A DNA stretch of 29,287 nt from a virus: IMG/VR virus record IMGVR_UViG_3300036398_002640, positions 1-29,287 of that record; one strand, 5' to 3'. Under the pieces are notes generated by a model that saw nothing but the letters and a program-made list of their open reading frames with translations, was not told the DNA's origin and searched no databases. The translations under genes were made by a program, and so were the position numbers. Every line of letters begins with the position of its first letter. Within the stretch, counting starts at the first letter, position 1. Shown in pieces: positions 15,520 to 23,315 of this stretch.

Positions 15520-15966
15520 TTAAACTTTCATTTTTTCTTTTGTTTTGGCATATTGAATTGTAAAATATTTTGAATCAGATAAAACCTCGTTGTATATTTT
15601 GTTAATTATTTTTATTAGTTCTTCAGATATTTCATTTGATTTAAAATCGACATCTTGTTTTGTAAAAAAAGTTATTTCTAAATTTAAGAATGATGATTTT
15701 TTTAATCTTATACCACTTGTTCTTAAATCCATGTCAACTATAAAGTGGTCTTTAAATAATTTTTTATTTGATATTTCTAATATTTTGTGTTTTATTGTTC
15801 TTGTTATAGAACCTACGGTGATACTCCAATTTTCCTTTTCCACTTTTGGTGTCACCCATGTTTGTAATACTAAATAAATTGATTTTAATTCTGTCGTGTT
15901 GACACTACCAAAATAACATTTGGCATCTTTAAACAATTCTAATTTGAATGTTTTTCCTTTTTTCAT
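15520..15966 (-). CDS. Hypothetical protein, 148 aa, in head-gene cluster
   Basis: No family recognised. The protein mixes short beta-like segments (K-L-E-L-F, S-I-Y-L-V-L-Q-T-W-V, W-S-I-T-V-G-S-I-T-R-T-I) with a helical C-terminal third (E-I-S-E-E-L-I-K-I-I-N-K-I-Y). Its N-terminus is basic, with no signal peptide or Cys motif. It lies between the plus-strand bS21/membrane-protein island and the protease gene, on the same strand as the head genes. The ATG at 15966 follows an A/T-rich stretch lacking both TATTTATA and a clear host-type promoter, so how it is transcribed is unclear. Small core or head accessory proteins occupy this interval in T4, but no homology is claimed. Confidence 0.68.
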   Translation of the reverse strand: MKKGKTFKLELFKDAKCYFGSVNTTELKSIYLVLQTWVTPKVEKENWSITVGSITRTIKHKILEISNKKLFKDHFIVDMDLRTSGIRLKKSSFLNLEITFFTKQDVDFKSNEISEELIKIINKIYNEVLSDSKYFTIQYAKTKEKMKV

Positions 15967-16050
15967 TTTTAAATGAGTTCATATAAGTAAGTTTATTTTT
16001 ACAAAATATAAGAAAAAAAAAGATATTAACAAAATTGAAAAAAGTTTTTA

Positions 16051-16058
16051 TATTTATT
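16051..16058 (+). promoter_or_regulatory. TATTTATT motif, putative late promoter for bS21 gene
   Basis: TATTTATT on the plus strand, 18 bases before the ATG at 16077, in the 110-base divergent gap (15967-16076). The rest of that gap is A/T-rich with no hairpin or other motif I can support. Confidence 0.5.
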
Positions 16059-16076
16059 ATCATATAACAAAAAAAT

Positions 16077-16271
16077 ATGATTGTAATAAAAATAGAAAAA
16101 GGTGAAAGTTTGGACAGAGCATTAAAAAGGTACAAATATAAAGTTATTTCAACTAAACAAATTGAAGAGTTGAGAAAAAGACAAGAGTACGTAAAAAATA
16201 CGGTTATAAAAAGGGAAAAAATGAAAAAAGCCAAGTACAAACAATCTTTGATGAATAAGTTTGAAAACTGA
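16077..16271 (+). CDS. rpsU: Ribosomal protein bS21 homologue
   Basis: Predicted small-subunit ribosomal protein bS21 encoded by the phage. The N-terminal strand I-V-I-K-I-E-K-G-E-S (2-11) and following L-D-R-A-L-K-R-Y-K (12-20) match the family signature (V-x-E-x-E-x-x-x-x-A-L-R-R-F-K in proteobacteria). The next helices, I-E-E-L-R-K-R-Q-E-Y-V-K (29-40) and I-K-R-E-K-M-K-K-A-K-Y-K-Q (44-56), follow the Bacteroidota form, in which L-R-A-R-Q-x-F-x-K-P and K-R-x-x-x-x-K-A-A-Y are usual. The 64-aa length is that of Bacteroidota bS21. In Flavobacterium ribosomes bS21 helps sequester the 16S anti-Shine-Dalgarno tail, so a phage copy could replace the host protein and alter initiation. No Shine-Dalgarno precedes this gene. 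It begins a two-gene plus-strand island inside the head cluster. Confidence 0.85.
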   Translation: MIVIKIEKGESLDRALKRYKYKVISTKQIEELRKRQEYVKNTVIKREKMKKAKYKQSLMNKFEN

Positions 16272-16273
16272 AA

Positions 16274-16281
16274 TATTTATT
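16274..16281 (+). promoter_or_regulatory. TATTTATT motif, putative late promoter
   Basis: TATTTATT begins 3 bases after the bS21 stop and ends 20 bases before the ATG at 16302. It is followed by TTGTTAACTAAATAACAA, an inverted repeat (TTGTTA / TAACAA) that might be an operator or a weak RNA hairpin. Confidence 0.5.
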
Positions 16282-16301
16282 GTTAACTAAATAACAATAA
16301 A

Positions 16302-16550
16302 ATGAAATCAATTAAAAATTTTATTAAATCACTTTTGGGTGATGGTTCTGATGTATCATCTAAAAGATTTTCAGGTATTGTTACATTACTAAACTTAATT
16401 GTTTTAGCTTATGTTGCAACACAAAAGACTGGTGTTTGTCCTGAGTACATGTACGACACACTTTCATTATTGTGTGGTGGTTTTTTAGGACTCACAACTA
16501 TTGAGGCTATTTTTGGTAAGAAAAAGAATCCTGAAACAAAATCAGAGTAA
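16302..16550 (+). CDS. Small two-helix membrane protein, possible holin
   Basis: This 82-aa protein has two hydrophobic segments long enough to span a membrane: residues about 23-40 (G-I-V-T-L-L-N-L-I-V-L-A-Y-V-A-T) and 50-71 (L-S-L-L-C-G-G-F-L-G-L-T-T-I-E-A-I). They are joined by a short loop and flanked by Lys-rich ends. The basic N-terminus with S-S-K-R-F and the short charged C-terminus (K-K-K-N-P-E-T-K) are the size and topology of class II holins and similar phage membrane proteins. No endolysin gene is adjacent, so the holin call is tentative. It follows bS21 with its own TATTTATT and ends at a strong terminator. Confidence 0.7.
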   Translation: MKSIKNFIKSLLGDGSDVSSKRFSGIVTLLNLIVLAYVATQKTGVCPEYMYDTLSLLCGGFLGLTTIEAIFGKKKNPETKSE

Positions 16551-16553
16551 ATG

Positions 16554-16582
16554 AAAAACCCATCGATTTCGATGGGTTTTTA
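16554..16582. terminator. Bidirectional intrinsic terminator
   Basis: AAAACCCATCGA (16555-16566) pairs with TCGATGGGTTTT (16569-16580), flanked by A and T runs. It closes the plus-strand bS21/membrane island and also the minus-strand unit ending at 16585. Confidence 0.88.
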
Positions 16583-16584
16583 TT

Positions 16585-17313
16585 TTAAAGTCCTTCTGAA
16601 AGTTTTTTAAGTTTATAATAAGAAATTGTATCTACAAATGTATTTTCTACTCTTTCTTTCGTTTCTTTAATTTTAGTTTTTGTTTCTTCATCTGAAGGTT
16701 CAACTGAATCTAATTTTGTAATAACTTCAGTCTTTAATCTTTCAATACCTTCATTAAGTTCTTCTGTGCTCATTTTTAATAATGACCTTAACTCAAACAA
16801 TTCAGACTCAGATAATGTTGAAAATTTTTTTGAGAATGTATCAGCAGCGATTCCAAGCATATTTTCAAGAGGAATATTAATTGTTTCTGTTATTGGTTTT
16901 TTATCAATTTTTGTTTCAGTTAATTTCTTGTGTAATTCTTTTTTTGATTCAACAAGATTAACAAAATCTTCTGAAGTTTTAGCAAAAACTAAATCATCTA
17001 AAAGTTTGTAGTTGTTTTCAACTTTTTCATTTAAAGTTTCAACCCAATATTCAAATTCTTCAAATTGTTTTTTATTTTCTTTAATTGTGTTTTTGATGTC
17101 TTCAATAGACAATGATAAGAATTCTTTAGCAACATCTTCTTTCAAATTGTTCATTTTCATAATTGAACTGTAGTTCAGATATACTTTACCAACTTCTTTG
17201 TTGTCTTCCATAAATTCTTTGAACTCTTTTAAAACCCTTTTGAATTCAGGTTTTTTATATACACTAACAAAGTGGTTTTCTACTATACTTTTTAATACTC
17301 CAAAATTTCTCAT
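16585..17313 (-). CDS. Hypothetical helical protein after portal gene, possible prohead core
   Basis: A 242-aa Lys/Glu-rich, nearly all-helical protein with extended coiled-coil-like stretches (about 60-135 and 165-235) and no Cys motif or membrane segment. In T4 the genes directly after the portal gene encode small prohead core proteins (67, 68). The location here, 13 bases after the portal stop and before the protease, suggests a comparable internal core role, though no sequence match is claimed. Leu/Ile-x-Glu sites occur in it, for example L-S-E and L-F-E around 167-172, and would allow cleavage during maturation. A TATTTATT ends 3 bases before the ATG. Confidence 0.7.
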   Translation of the reverse strand: MRNFGVLKSIVENHFVSVYKKPEFKRVLKEFKEFMEDNKEVGKVYLNYSSIMKMNNLKEDVAKEFLSLSIEDIKNTIKENKKQFEEFEYWVETLNEKVENNYKLLDDLVFAKTSEDFVNLVESKKELHKKLTETKIDKKPITETINIPLENMLGIAADTFSKKFSTLSESELFELRSLLKMSTEELNEGIERLKTEVITKLDSVEPSDEETKTKIKETKERVENTFVDTISYYKLKKLSEGL

Positions 17314-17316
17314 ATC

Positions 17317-17324
17317 AATAAATA
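17317..17324 (-). promoter_or_regulatory. TATTTATT motif (minus), putative late promoter
   Basis: On the minus strand TATTTATT is followed by GAT and then the ATG at 17313, a 3-base spacing. It fills most of the 13-base gap after the portal stop. Confidence 0.5.
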
Positions 17325-17326
17325 TC

Positions 17327-19138
17327 TTATTTATTTAATAGTTCGTCCAATTTATTTTCTATTTCTAATAAAGATTTTCTTCCTTTCGACAAATCTATCT
17401 CATCAATTCCACTCAACATGTCGTTTTCTAATATTAAATTCATATCTCTATCTACGATAGATTCGGGAGCCAATTCACCACCTGGAGGTGGTGGTCCGCC
17501 CAATTCTTCGCCACCCATAGGAGGAGCACCTAAATCACCACCCATAGGAGGTTCGCCACCTTCCGCTCCACCTTCAGGTGCGGTTCCTGCTGGCTCATCA
17601 GGTTTTTTACCATAAAGTTTATCAATGTTATCAAATATACCTGTGTGAATGATAACTTCAGGGGTTTTTGTAAGCTCAGCACCAACCGCTTTTTCAATTC
17701 TCTGTTGTTGTAAATCAAGTTTAATTTCTTCATCAGAAAATCCAAGAATATGTTTTTTAGCCCAAGTAACAGATACTGGTGAAATACCCTCAATACCCGT
17801 AACTGCATCTTTATACAACAACATTTTTTCTTTCCAAGTATCAATTTTTAATAAATCCGCTTGTGTAGAAGGATTTGTAAGACCTAATGTAAAGTTTGTT
17901 AATTCATCTTCAAATCCTAAAACAAATAAGTGAATGATTGCAATCTTGTTTAATTCTTGAATCATTGATTTTTGAATTCTGTTAATTGTACGAGCAAATC
18001 TAATATCTTGTAATGCCAAGTTTTTACCATCACCAACAACTTCTTCAAAACCTAAGAATGCTTTAGGTACACGAAGTGCCGTAACTAATTTTTTCTGAAT
18101 ATATTCAATATCAGCAATTTCAGAAAGGTTCTGAGCGCCTGCTAAGGTTTCAATTGGATTTGCTTGTGCTGGGTCACGAACAGGAATAAAGAAATCTTGG
18201 TCAACAGCCATTTGGTTCATACGTAAATCAACATTACCCGTTTTTGGGTCAACAACTTGGTCACGTTTGAACTTGTTGGCAATTCTTTGGATATATGGTT
18301 CAACATCCTTGTCGTCCATATTTCCAACAAATATTTTAAACACCCTTCTTTCGGGTGCTCTTGATGTTCTATAAATCAACATTGCGTCTTCAGAAAGTAA
18401 AAGTTGTTTCCAAACTCTTCTCGCTTTTTCTAACATAGAAGTACCATAAGGAAGTTTTCGGTCATCACCTAATAATCTAAAGTGTGCCACTTCCCAAGTA
18501 TTAAATTCCATATCTTTTACTTTCCAAACAAATTTCAACGCTTTAGCCTCATCAGATGTGTTATGTGCTGGTTTAACTTTCATACCCCTCTCTAATCTTT
18601 CGATTTCGATATTTGGTAATTGTTGACATCCAACAATACCTTTTTCAGGGTCTAATTTTAGGTAAACAAAGTTATCGCCATACTTACATGTGTTTCTTGT
18701 CCACATTGGTAAGTTTGTGTTAATATCTAATCTGTTATTAAACAAGTCGGCCAATACACCTTTAATACGAGATGATTCAGAATAAATCTGTAAAATAAAG
18801 CCGTCTTCATTTGTTGTTGTAGATTCCTCAGCGTATATGTCTAAAGCGGTAGAAATCTCAGGTGTATATTCCATTGATTCATAATCATAATATGAAGCCA
18901 ATCTTGTTGGTTCATAATAGATTGCTTGAGTATAAAGATTGTTTTCAATCTTAGCCCATTGTTGTCCTAAATAATAACTTTGCTGTGCTTGAAGTTTTTG
19001 TTTTTCAAACTCTTCCTTATTATCAGTTTTAAGAAGTTCTTTTTTGTCGAATTTGTATACTGGTGGTTGTTGGCTCAGTGTTGAGTCAGGACCAAAGACT
19101 CTTGTAAGTCGTTGCCATACGGTTAAATTATCTGCCAT
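17327..19138 (-). CDS. 20: Portal protein, T4 gp20-like
   Basis: Twelve-fold vertex protein through which DNA enters the head and on which head assembly starts. The gp20 family blocks are visible: Y-Y-D-Y-E-S-M-E-Y-T-P-E-I-S-T-A-L-D-I-Y (83-102), K-Y-G-D-N-F-V-Y-L (152-160), the Y-G-T-S-M-L-E-K-A-R-R-V-W-K-Q-L block (231-246), R-A-P-E-R-R-V-F (260-267), and G-D-G-K-N-L-A-L-Q-D-I-R-F-A-R-T-I (369-385). The last about 85 residues include a Gly/Pro/Glu-rich extension with P-P-M-G-G repeats (about 515-558), not part of the T4 core and probably flexible. It follows the terminase gene with a 40-base gap lacking TATTTATA, so it likely shares the terminase transcript. Confidence 0.94.
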   Translation of the reverse strand: MADNLTVWQRLTRVFGPDSTLSQQPPVYKFDKKELLKTDNKEEFEKQKLQAQQSYYLGQQWAKIENNLYTQAIYYEPTRLASYYDYESMEYTPEISTALDIYAEESTTTNEDGFILQIYSESSRIKGVLADLFNNRLDINTNLPMWTRNTCKYGDNFVYLKLDPEKGIVGCQQLPNIEIERLERGMKVKPAHNTSDEAKALKFVWKVKDMEFNTWEVAHFRLLGDDRKLPYGTSMLEKARRVWKQLLLSEDAMLIYRTSRAPERRVFKIFVGNMDDKDVEPYIQRIANKFKRDQVVDPKTGNVDLRMNQMAVDQDFFIPVRDPAQANPIETLAGAQNLSEIADIEYIQKKLVTALRVPKAFLGFEEVVGDGKNLALQDIRFARTINRIQKSMIQELNKIAIIHLFVLGFEDELTNFTLGLTNPSTQADLLKIDTWKEKMLLYKDAVTGIEGISPVSVTWAKKHILGFSDEEIKLDLQQQRIEKAVGAELTKTPEVIIHTGIFDNIDKLYGKKPDEPAGTAPEGGAEGGEPPMGGDLGAPPMGGEELGGPPPPGGELAPESIVDRDMNLILENDMLSGIDEIDLSKGRKSLLEIENKLDELLNK

Positions 19139-19178
19139 TATCTATTAATTATAATTCATTTGGTTTATGAATAAAGAT

Positions 19179-20954
19179 TTATCTTCTTCCTCCACCGAAT
19201 AACCATAAATACTTTTCATAATCACTTTTTGTCGGATTACTTCCAAATCTATCACCATAAGATGAAGGGGACATCACAGGTAATCCAGGATTAAAATCGG
19301 TTACTTCTTTATGGTCATTACTTGTTTGAACACTCCACGAGTTTAATATTGCTTTTGTTTGTTCTGTAACTTTTTCTAATTGATTATATGCATTTTGTCC
19401 TACATATAGTGCCATAGATATTGACATAATTAAATCGTCATGATGACCTTTCATATGGTCAGGTCTACCATTTATATAAACAAATGTATTCATTTCACCC
19501 AACAACCTTGGTGAATATACTTTAAATCCATGTCTTAACGCCTCCTCAAAAGCCGAAATAATCTGAACACGTTTGGCGTTAAAATTAATTCCTGGAATTT
19601 TTTCCATTGCTTTAGGATTATAATCCCATACATTAGCATAATTAACACCATCAACATAAAGATTTTTATATCCCATTTCTTGTAGTTTTCTTGATGTTGA
19701 TACACCCATACCACCTGTAATATCTACAACCACTAATGTGTCATAATACACCGCCCATTTATATGCAATTTCAGCCGCAACATCAGGTGGAATTTTACCA
19801 AGATATTCAGCAACTTGTTCTCTATCATCAAAATCAATAATTTGAAATGATGTATAATCTTCAGAATCCCCTCTTGAAACGTCAATACCCATAATGTATC
19901 TATGACCAACTTGTGGTTCTTTCCAAATCCAAAGTTGGTTTTGAACCATTTTACTTTCAGGTTGACAAACCATTTCGGTTCTTATCCTTTCGATTATTTT
20001 ACTATCAATAACATTATCACCTGAACCCAAAAAGTTACATTCCAATTCCTGTGATATTTTTCTTCTATCAAATTTTAATTTTTTGGCCATTTTTTCAAAC
20101 CAATCTGAATGTGGTTTGTATCCATTGTCCATTAATTTTTTAAATTCTTCATAGTTTCTTTCATTATGTGGAACACCTTCATAAGAAATTGTTTCTAAAT
20201 CTTTGTATTCATCTCTATTAAGATAATAATGAATAATATCGTTAACCTTAATAAATTGCAGGTCTTTTGTATATCTTGGGTCTCTCCACCAAAACATTTC
20301 AGTTATTTTAAAGTTATTCATTCCCTTAATTGATTGGTCATAGATTGGATAATAAATTGAATCATAACCATTGGGGGTTGAAATAACTATAACTTTACCT
20401 CCTGTTGAAAGGGATGCCATACAAGCAGCCCAAAAGTCGTCACCCGCTTCAATATATGCGGCTTCGTCAAATATTAATACGGTAGGGGTATAACCACGAA
20501 GTGCGTCATTGGATGTTGCAACAGCCTTTACTTCACAACCGTTTGTTAATTTCCAATGACGAGCAGCGTTTTTTTCACTTGAGAAGTCAATTCCCATCCA
20601 ATTTGGCCACTGTTCAGTAAATTGTTTAATCTTGTTTGCAAATTCGACAGATGTGTCCAATTTGTTGGCAATAATAAGAATCTTTTCAGGTTTTTCTTTT
20701 TTTGCAAATACCAATTTTTTTGATGTCCAAGCTGCCGTTACGGTAGAAACGCCCGCTTGACGATATTTTAATGCGATGTTTTCTTCATATTCATCGTAGT
20801 CATTAACAAGTTGTATTTGGTCGGAAAATAAATCTAAAGGTACAAAACGTTGTACTGTGTTGTCATATGTTTGAAGATATGTTCTTAATGCGTAAGGTGT
20901 ACTCTTAACACATTTTGCATATTCAATAAGTGCTTGTTCTCTTGTTAAACTCAT
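19179..20954 (-). CDS. 17: Terminase large subunit, T4 gp17-like
   Basis: ATP-driven DNA-packaging motor with nuclease. In the N-terminal ATPase the Walker A variant Y-R-Q-A-G-V-S-T (64-71), Walker B T-V-L-I-F-D-E (158-164) with catalytic Glu164, and coupling motif V-I-S-T-P-N-G (190-196) are all present. The C-terminal RNase H-like nuclease shows I-D-V-S-R-G (357-362, Asp358), V-V-V-D-I-T-G (408-414, Asp411) and G-H-H-D-D-L (503-508). At 591 aa it is close to T4 gp17 (610). A TATTTATA lies 4 bases upstream of the ATG. I could not identify a gp16-like small subunit; one of the uncharacterised genes upstream may take that role. Confidence 0.96.
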   Translation of the reverse strand: MSLTREQALIEYAKCVKSTPYALRTYLQTYDNTVQRFVPLDLFSDQIQLVNDYDEYEENIALKYRQAGVSTVTAAWTSKKLVFAKKEKPEKILIIANKLDTSVEFANKIKQFTEQWPNWMGIDFSSEKNAARHWKLTNGCEVKAVATSNDALRGYTPTVLIFDEAAYIEAGDDFWAACMASLSTGGKVIVISTPNGYDSIYYPIYDQSIKGMNNFKITEMFWWRDPRYTKDLQFIKVNDIIHYYLNRDEYKDLETISYEGVPHNERNYEEFKKLMDNGYKPHSDWFEKMAKKLKFDRRKISQELECNFLGSGDNVIDSKIIERIRTEMVCQPESKMVQNQLWIWKEPQVGHRYIMGIDVSRGDSEDYTSFQIIDFDDREQVAEYLGKIPPDVAAEIAYKWAVYYDTLVVVDITGGMGVSTSRKLQEMGYKNLYVDGVNYANVWDYNPKAMEKIPGINFNAKRVQIISAFEEALRHGFKVYSPRLLGEMNTFVYINGRPDHMKGHHDDLIMSISMALYVGQNAYNQLEKVTEQTKAILNSWSVQTSNDHKEVTDFNPGLPVMSPSSYGDRFGSNPTKSDYEKYLWLFGGGRR

Positions 20955-20958
20955 TAAA

Positions 20959-20966
20959 TATAAATA
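20959..20966 (-). promoter_or_regulatory. TATTTATA motif (minus), putative late promoter for terminase-portal unit
   Basis: On the minus strand TATTTATA is followed by TTTA and then the terminase ATG at 20954, in the 19-base gap after the preceding gene. Confidence 0.55.
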
Positions 20967-20973
20967 TCCCGAA

Positions 20974-22320
20974 TTATCCCTTCGGTTTATCTATACCAAA
21001 ATCATCTAAAAATGATAGGTCAACATTATCGTCATCATCGTCATCATCTGATGATGGGAGTGTTGGCATATCATCATCCTCATCATCTTCATACGATTCA
21101 AAACCACCTAATATTTCTTCAAGGTCCATCCTATTTAAATCTTCAATTACTGTATCTGCAATTTCTTCCATTTCAGTATATGCTGATGGGTCACCACTAT
21201 TAACTCTTTGTGCTAATGAAATAAATCTTCTTTTTGGAATTTTAATCATTTCTCTAAAGATAAGTCCTTGAACCGTTTTCATTCCTTCTTCATCTTCAAA
21301 TACTTTTGCAGGTAAAGCGTCTCTCAGTTTTTCCCAAAGATATGCACCGATAATAATATCAAAAATTTCATTAACTGCAGTATCTGCAACACCTCTAACC
21401 ATTTGAGCTTGTACTGGGTCTTCAGGTAGTGAAGGTGCTAAAATAATATCTTTATAACCTTTTAATAGCTCGTGAACTAATATTGGGAATATTACACCTC
21501 TAGCTCTTACTATTAAATTACCTGTTAATTCACCTGTTTCATCATCTTCTTCAAAAACAACTTCTTCATCACCACCAAAACCTTGACCTGATGCCGAAAT
21601 TTGTTCTAATGTTTCGGGTGGAAACATCCAATACAAATAATCATTCATAGACATTAAAGCACCATATTTGTCAGTAATACCTGGTTCCATTTGTTCAAGT
21701 CTTTCTCTAACTAACTCAAACATAAAATGTCCTTTTTTGGCAAATCCCTGTGAAATTGCATTAAAAAACCTACGTCTTGCAACCATATAGTCAAAGTTTT
21801 CAAACGCATCCATAAACTCATTTACATCCTCACCATGTGAAGCAAACGCTTGTTCAATATCTTCAGATGAAAACTCTTCAGATGTTTTCTGAAGATTTGG
21901 ATTTACAGGACCACCTATTGGCATGAACTTCGCATCAAACTTGATATAACCTCTATATTTTGGGTCTAACAATTCATTTTCAGCCAATTCTACTGCCATG
22001 TTTTCAAGTTCTCTTTCTCTTGAAGTTTCAAATCTTTTGATGTCGCCCAAAGTTCTCATCATAGTCATTTGAAGACCCATCATGTCTCTTGGTGCGTTTA
22101 CACCCAAATACCTTTGTAATTTACCAACAACATCGGCAAATCTTTTAGTTGCTGCTTTTTCTTCAAAAGACTGTCTTTCACCTTCTTTCTTTTTAGGTAA
22201 GAATGGACTATCAGAATATGGAGTTTCTCCACGTTCAATTTTTGATTTTAACTGAGGGTTCATTCTAAAACCTTCAGGTTCATCTATAGGAGCTTCAAAT
22301 ATACGATTTCTATTTTTCAT
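20974..22320 (-). CDS. Uncharacterised head-region protein, 448 aa, acidic C-terminus
   Basis: No named family. The N-terminus is polar and basic (M-K-N-R-N-R-I-F-E). The central part (about 60-390) looks like a globular helical domain rich in Met, Phe and Glu, with blocks such as Y-L-Y-W-M-F-P-P-E-T and I-L-V-H-E-L-L-K-G-Y-K-D. The C-terminal 50 residues contain two acidic runs, including eight consecutive Asp-class residues near 428-435, before a short hydrophobic end. Long aspartate tracts of this type often bind basic partners or occur in internal head proteins. The start overlaps the preceding stop (TAATG), and it lies directly upstream of terminase, so a packaging or head-completion role is possible. 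Confidence 0.75.
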   Translation of the reverse strand: MKNRNRIFEAPIDEPEGFRMNPQLKSKIERGETPYSDSPFLPKKKEGERQSFEEKAATKRFADVVGKLQRYLGVNAPRDMMGLQMTMMRTLGDIKRFETSRERELENMAVELAENELLDPKYRGYIKFDAKFMPIGGPVNPNLQKTSEEFSSEDIEQAFASHGEDVNEFMDAFENFDYMVARRRFFNAISQGFAKKGHFMFELVRERLEQMEPGITDKYGALMSMNDYLYWMFPPETLEQISASGQGFGGDEEVVFEEDDETGELTGNLIVRARGVIFPILVHELLKGYKDIILAPSLPEDPVQAQMVRGVADTAVNEIFDIIIGAYLWEKLRDALPAKVFEDEEGMKTVQGLIFREMIKIPKRRFISLAQRVNSGDPSAYTEMEEIADTVIEDLNRMDLEEILGGFESYEDDEDDDMPTLPSSDDDDDDDNVDLSFLDDFGIDKPKG

Positions 22321-23315
22321 TATTTTAAATTATAACCTAATTTAGTGAAAGTATCAAAACTTAACCATTTTGGTGCTCTACCTTTAGGACCTGGCTTTTG
22401 AGCTGGTTCTATTTTAAATGGATTTTTTGTTTTTGGTTTTTCCTTTTCTTTTTCTTTGGTTCTTTCGGGTGCTTTAGCAGGTGCAGCACTTCCACCTTCT
22501 TCTATTTCACCTTTAGGACCTGGCTTTTGAGCTGGTTCTATTTTAAATGGATTTTTTCTACTTGGTTTTTCTTTTTCCTTTTCCTTTTCTTTAGTTCTTT
22601 CTTTTTCTTTTGGAGCCGCTTCGCCAGCACCTTTAGGGCCTGGCTTTTGAGCTGGTTCTATTTTAAATGGATTTTTTCTACTTGGTTTTTGTTTTTCCTT
22701 TTCCTTTTCTTTGGTTCTTTCAGGCGCTTCTTTAGTTCTTGTTGAAGATTCAATTAAATCCATGAGTTCTTTTTTACTTATTGACTCAGGTATATACTTT
22801 TCAATTAACTTTGTCAAGCTCTCTTCTAATTTCTTTTCAGGTAATTTAGAAAAATCTGTTTTATCTGAAAATTCTTTAGCCCATTTACACCATTTCTTTT
22901 TTGTCTTTTCAGTTCTTGAGTTGTTACATTTAGCCCAAAATAATTTTTGTTGGTTTTTAGATTCAAATTTTTCTGATAGTTCAGTTTCAAACATACCCAT
23001 TCCGTCCGCACTTTTATCAGGGTCGTTAACAACTGTAACCGTATCATCTTCTTCATTCATTTCTTCTTCCATCGGGGTAACTTTTGTTGACCCACCTGTC
23101 GTGTCAATTTCCAAATTACCAATCATTGTCTTGCTATTTGGTTTTACTTGATATGTTTTTATATTTTTAGTAATTATTTGTGTATTTGGTGGTGTCGATT
23201 GCTCTACCAATCTATTATACAACAAATTTATCTGAGATTCTGATAAACCTCTTAATGTATTATAACTGAATCCGTCAGCTATTAATTTTTCTATTTTTGA
23301 ACCTATGTTAGACAT
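22320..23315 (-). CDS. Lys-rich repeat protein, 331 aa
   Basis: Its first half includes a distinct small module at about 118-160: S-K-N-Q-Q-K-L-F-W-A-K-C, then K-K-W-C-K-W-A-K-E-F-S and D-F-S-K-L-P-E-K-K. It has two Cys and several aromatic residues, resembling short basic modules in other environmental phage proteins. The second half consists of three copies of a roughly 40-residue unit, each with R-T-K-E-K-E-K-E-K followed by K-N-P-F-K-I-E-P-A-Q-K-P-G-P-K-G. It is strongly basic and probably disordered, so nucleic-acid or capsid-interior binding is a reasonable guess. The start overlaps the end of the upstream gene and its stop overlaps the downstream start, so it belongs to a coupled operon. 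Confidence 0.75.
   Translation of the reverse strand: MSNIGSKIEKLIADGFSYNTLRGLSESQINLLYNRLVEQSTPPNTQIITKNIKTYQVKPNSKTMIGNLEIDTTGGSTKVTPMEEEMNEEDDTVTVVNDPDKSADGMGMFETELSEKFESKNQQKLFWAKCNNSRTEKTKKKWCKWAKEFSDKTDFSKLPEKKLEESLTKLIEKYIPESISKKELMDLIESSTRTKEAPERTKEKEKEKQKPSRKNPFKIEPAQKPGPKGAGEAAPKEKERTKEKEKEKEKPSRKNPFKIEPAQKPGPKGEIEEGGSAAPAKAPERTKEKEKEKPKTKNPFKIEPAQKPGPKGRAPKWLSFDTFTKLGYNLK
22381..22740 (-). repeat. Three in-frame tandem repeats, about 120-129 bp each
   Basis: Near-identical copies of a segment encoding K-N-P-F-K-I-E-P-A-Q-K-P-G-P-K-G begin near 22381, 22510 and 22630, each followed by a Lys/Glu-rich stretch. The period is about 129 then 120 bases, always a multiple of three. DNA identity is high even at silent positions, suggesting recent duplication or gene conversion. 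Confidence 0.9.

Noticed and set aside
22381-22740. Possible CRISPR array
   Set aside because: Regular repeats of about 120 bases stay in frame, are far too long for CRISPR units, and the intervening sequence is also low-complexity coding.
22398-22745. Phe/Trp-rich 115-aa frame that looks like a repeated membrane protein
   Set aside because: It is the antisense shadow of the Lys-rich repeats in the 331-aa gene; AAA and AAG codons read backwards as TTT and CTT give the false hydrophobic stretches.
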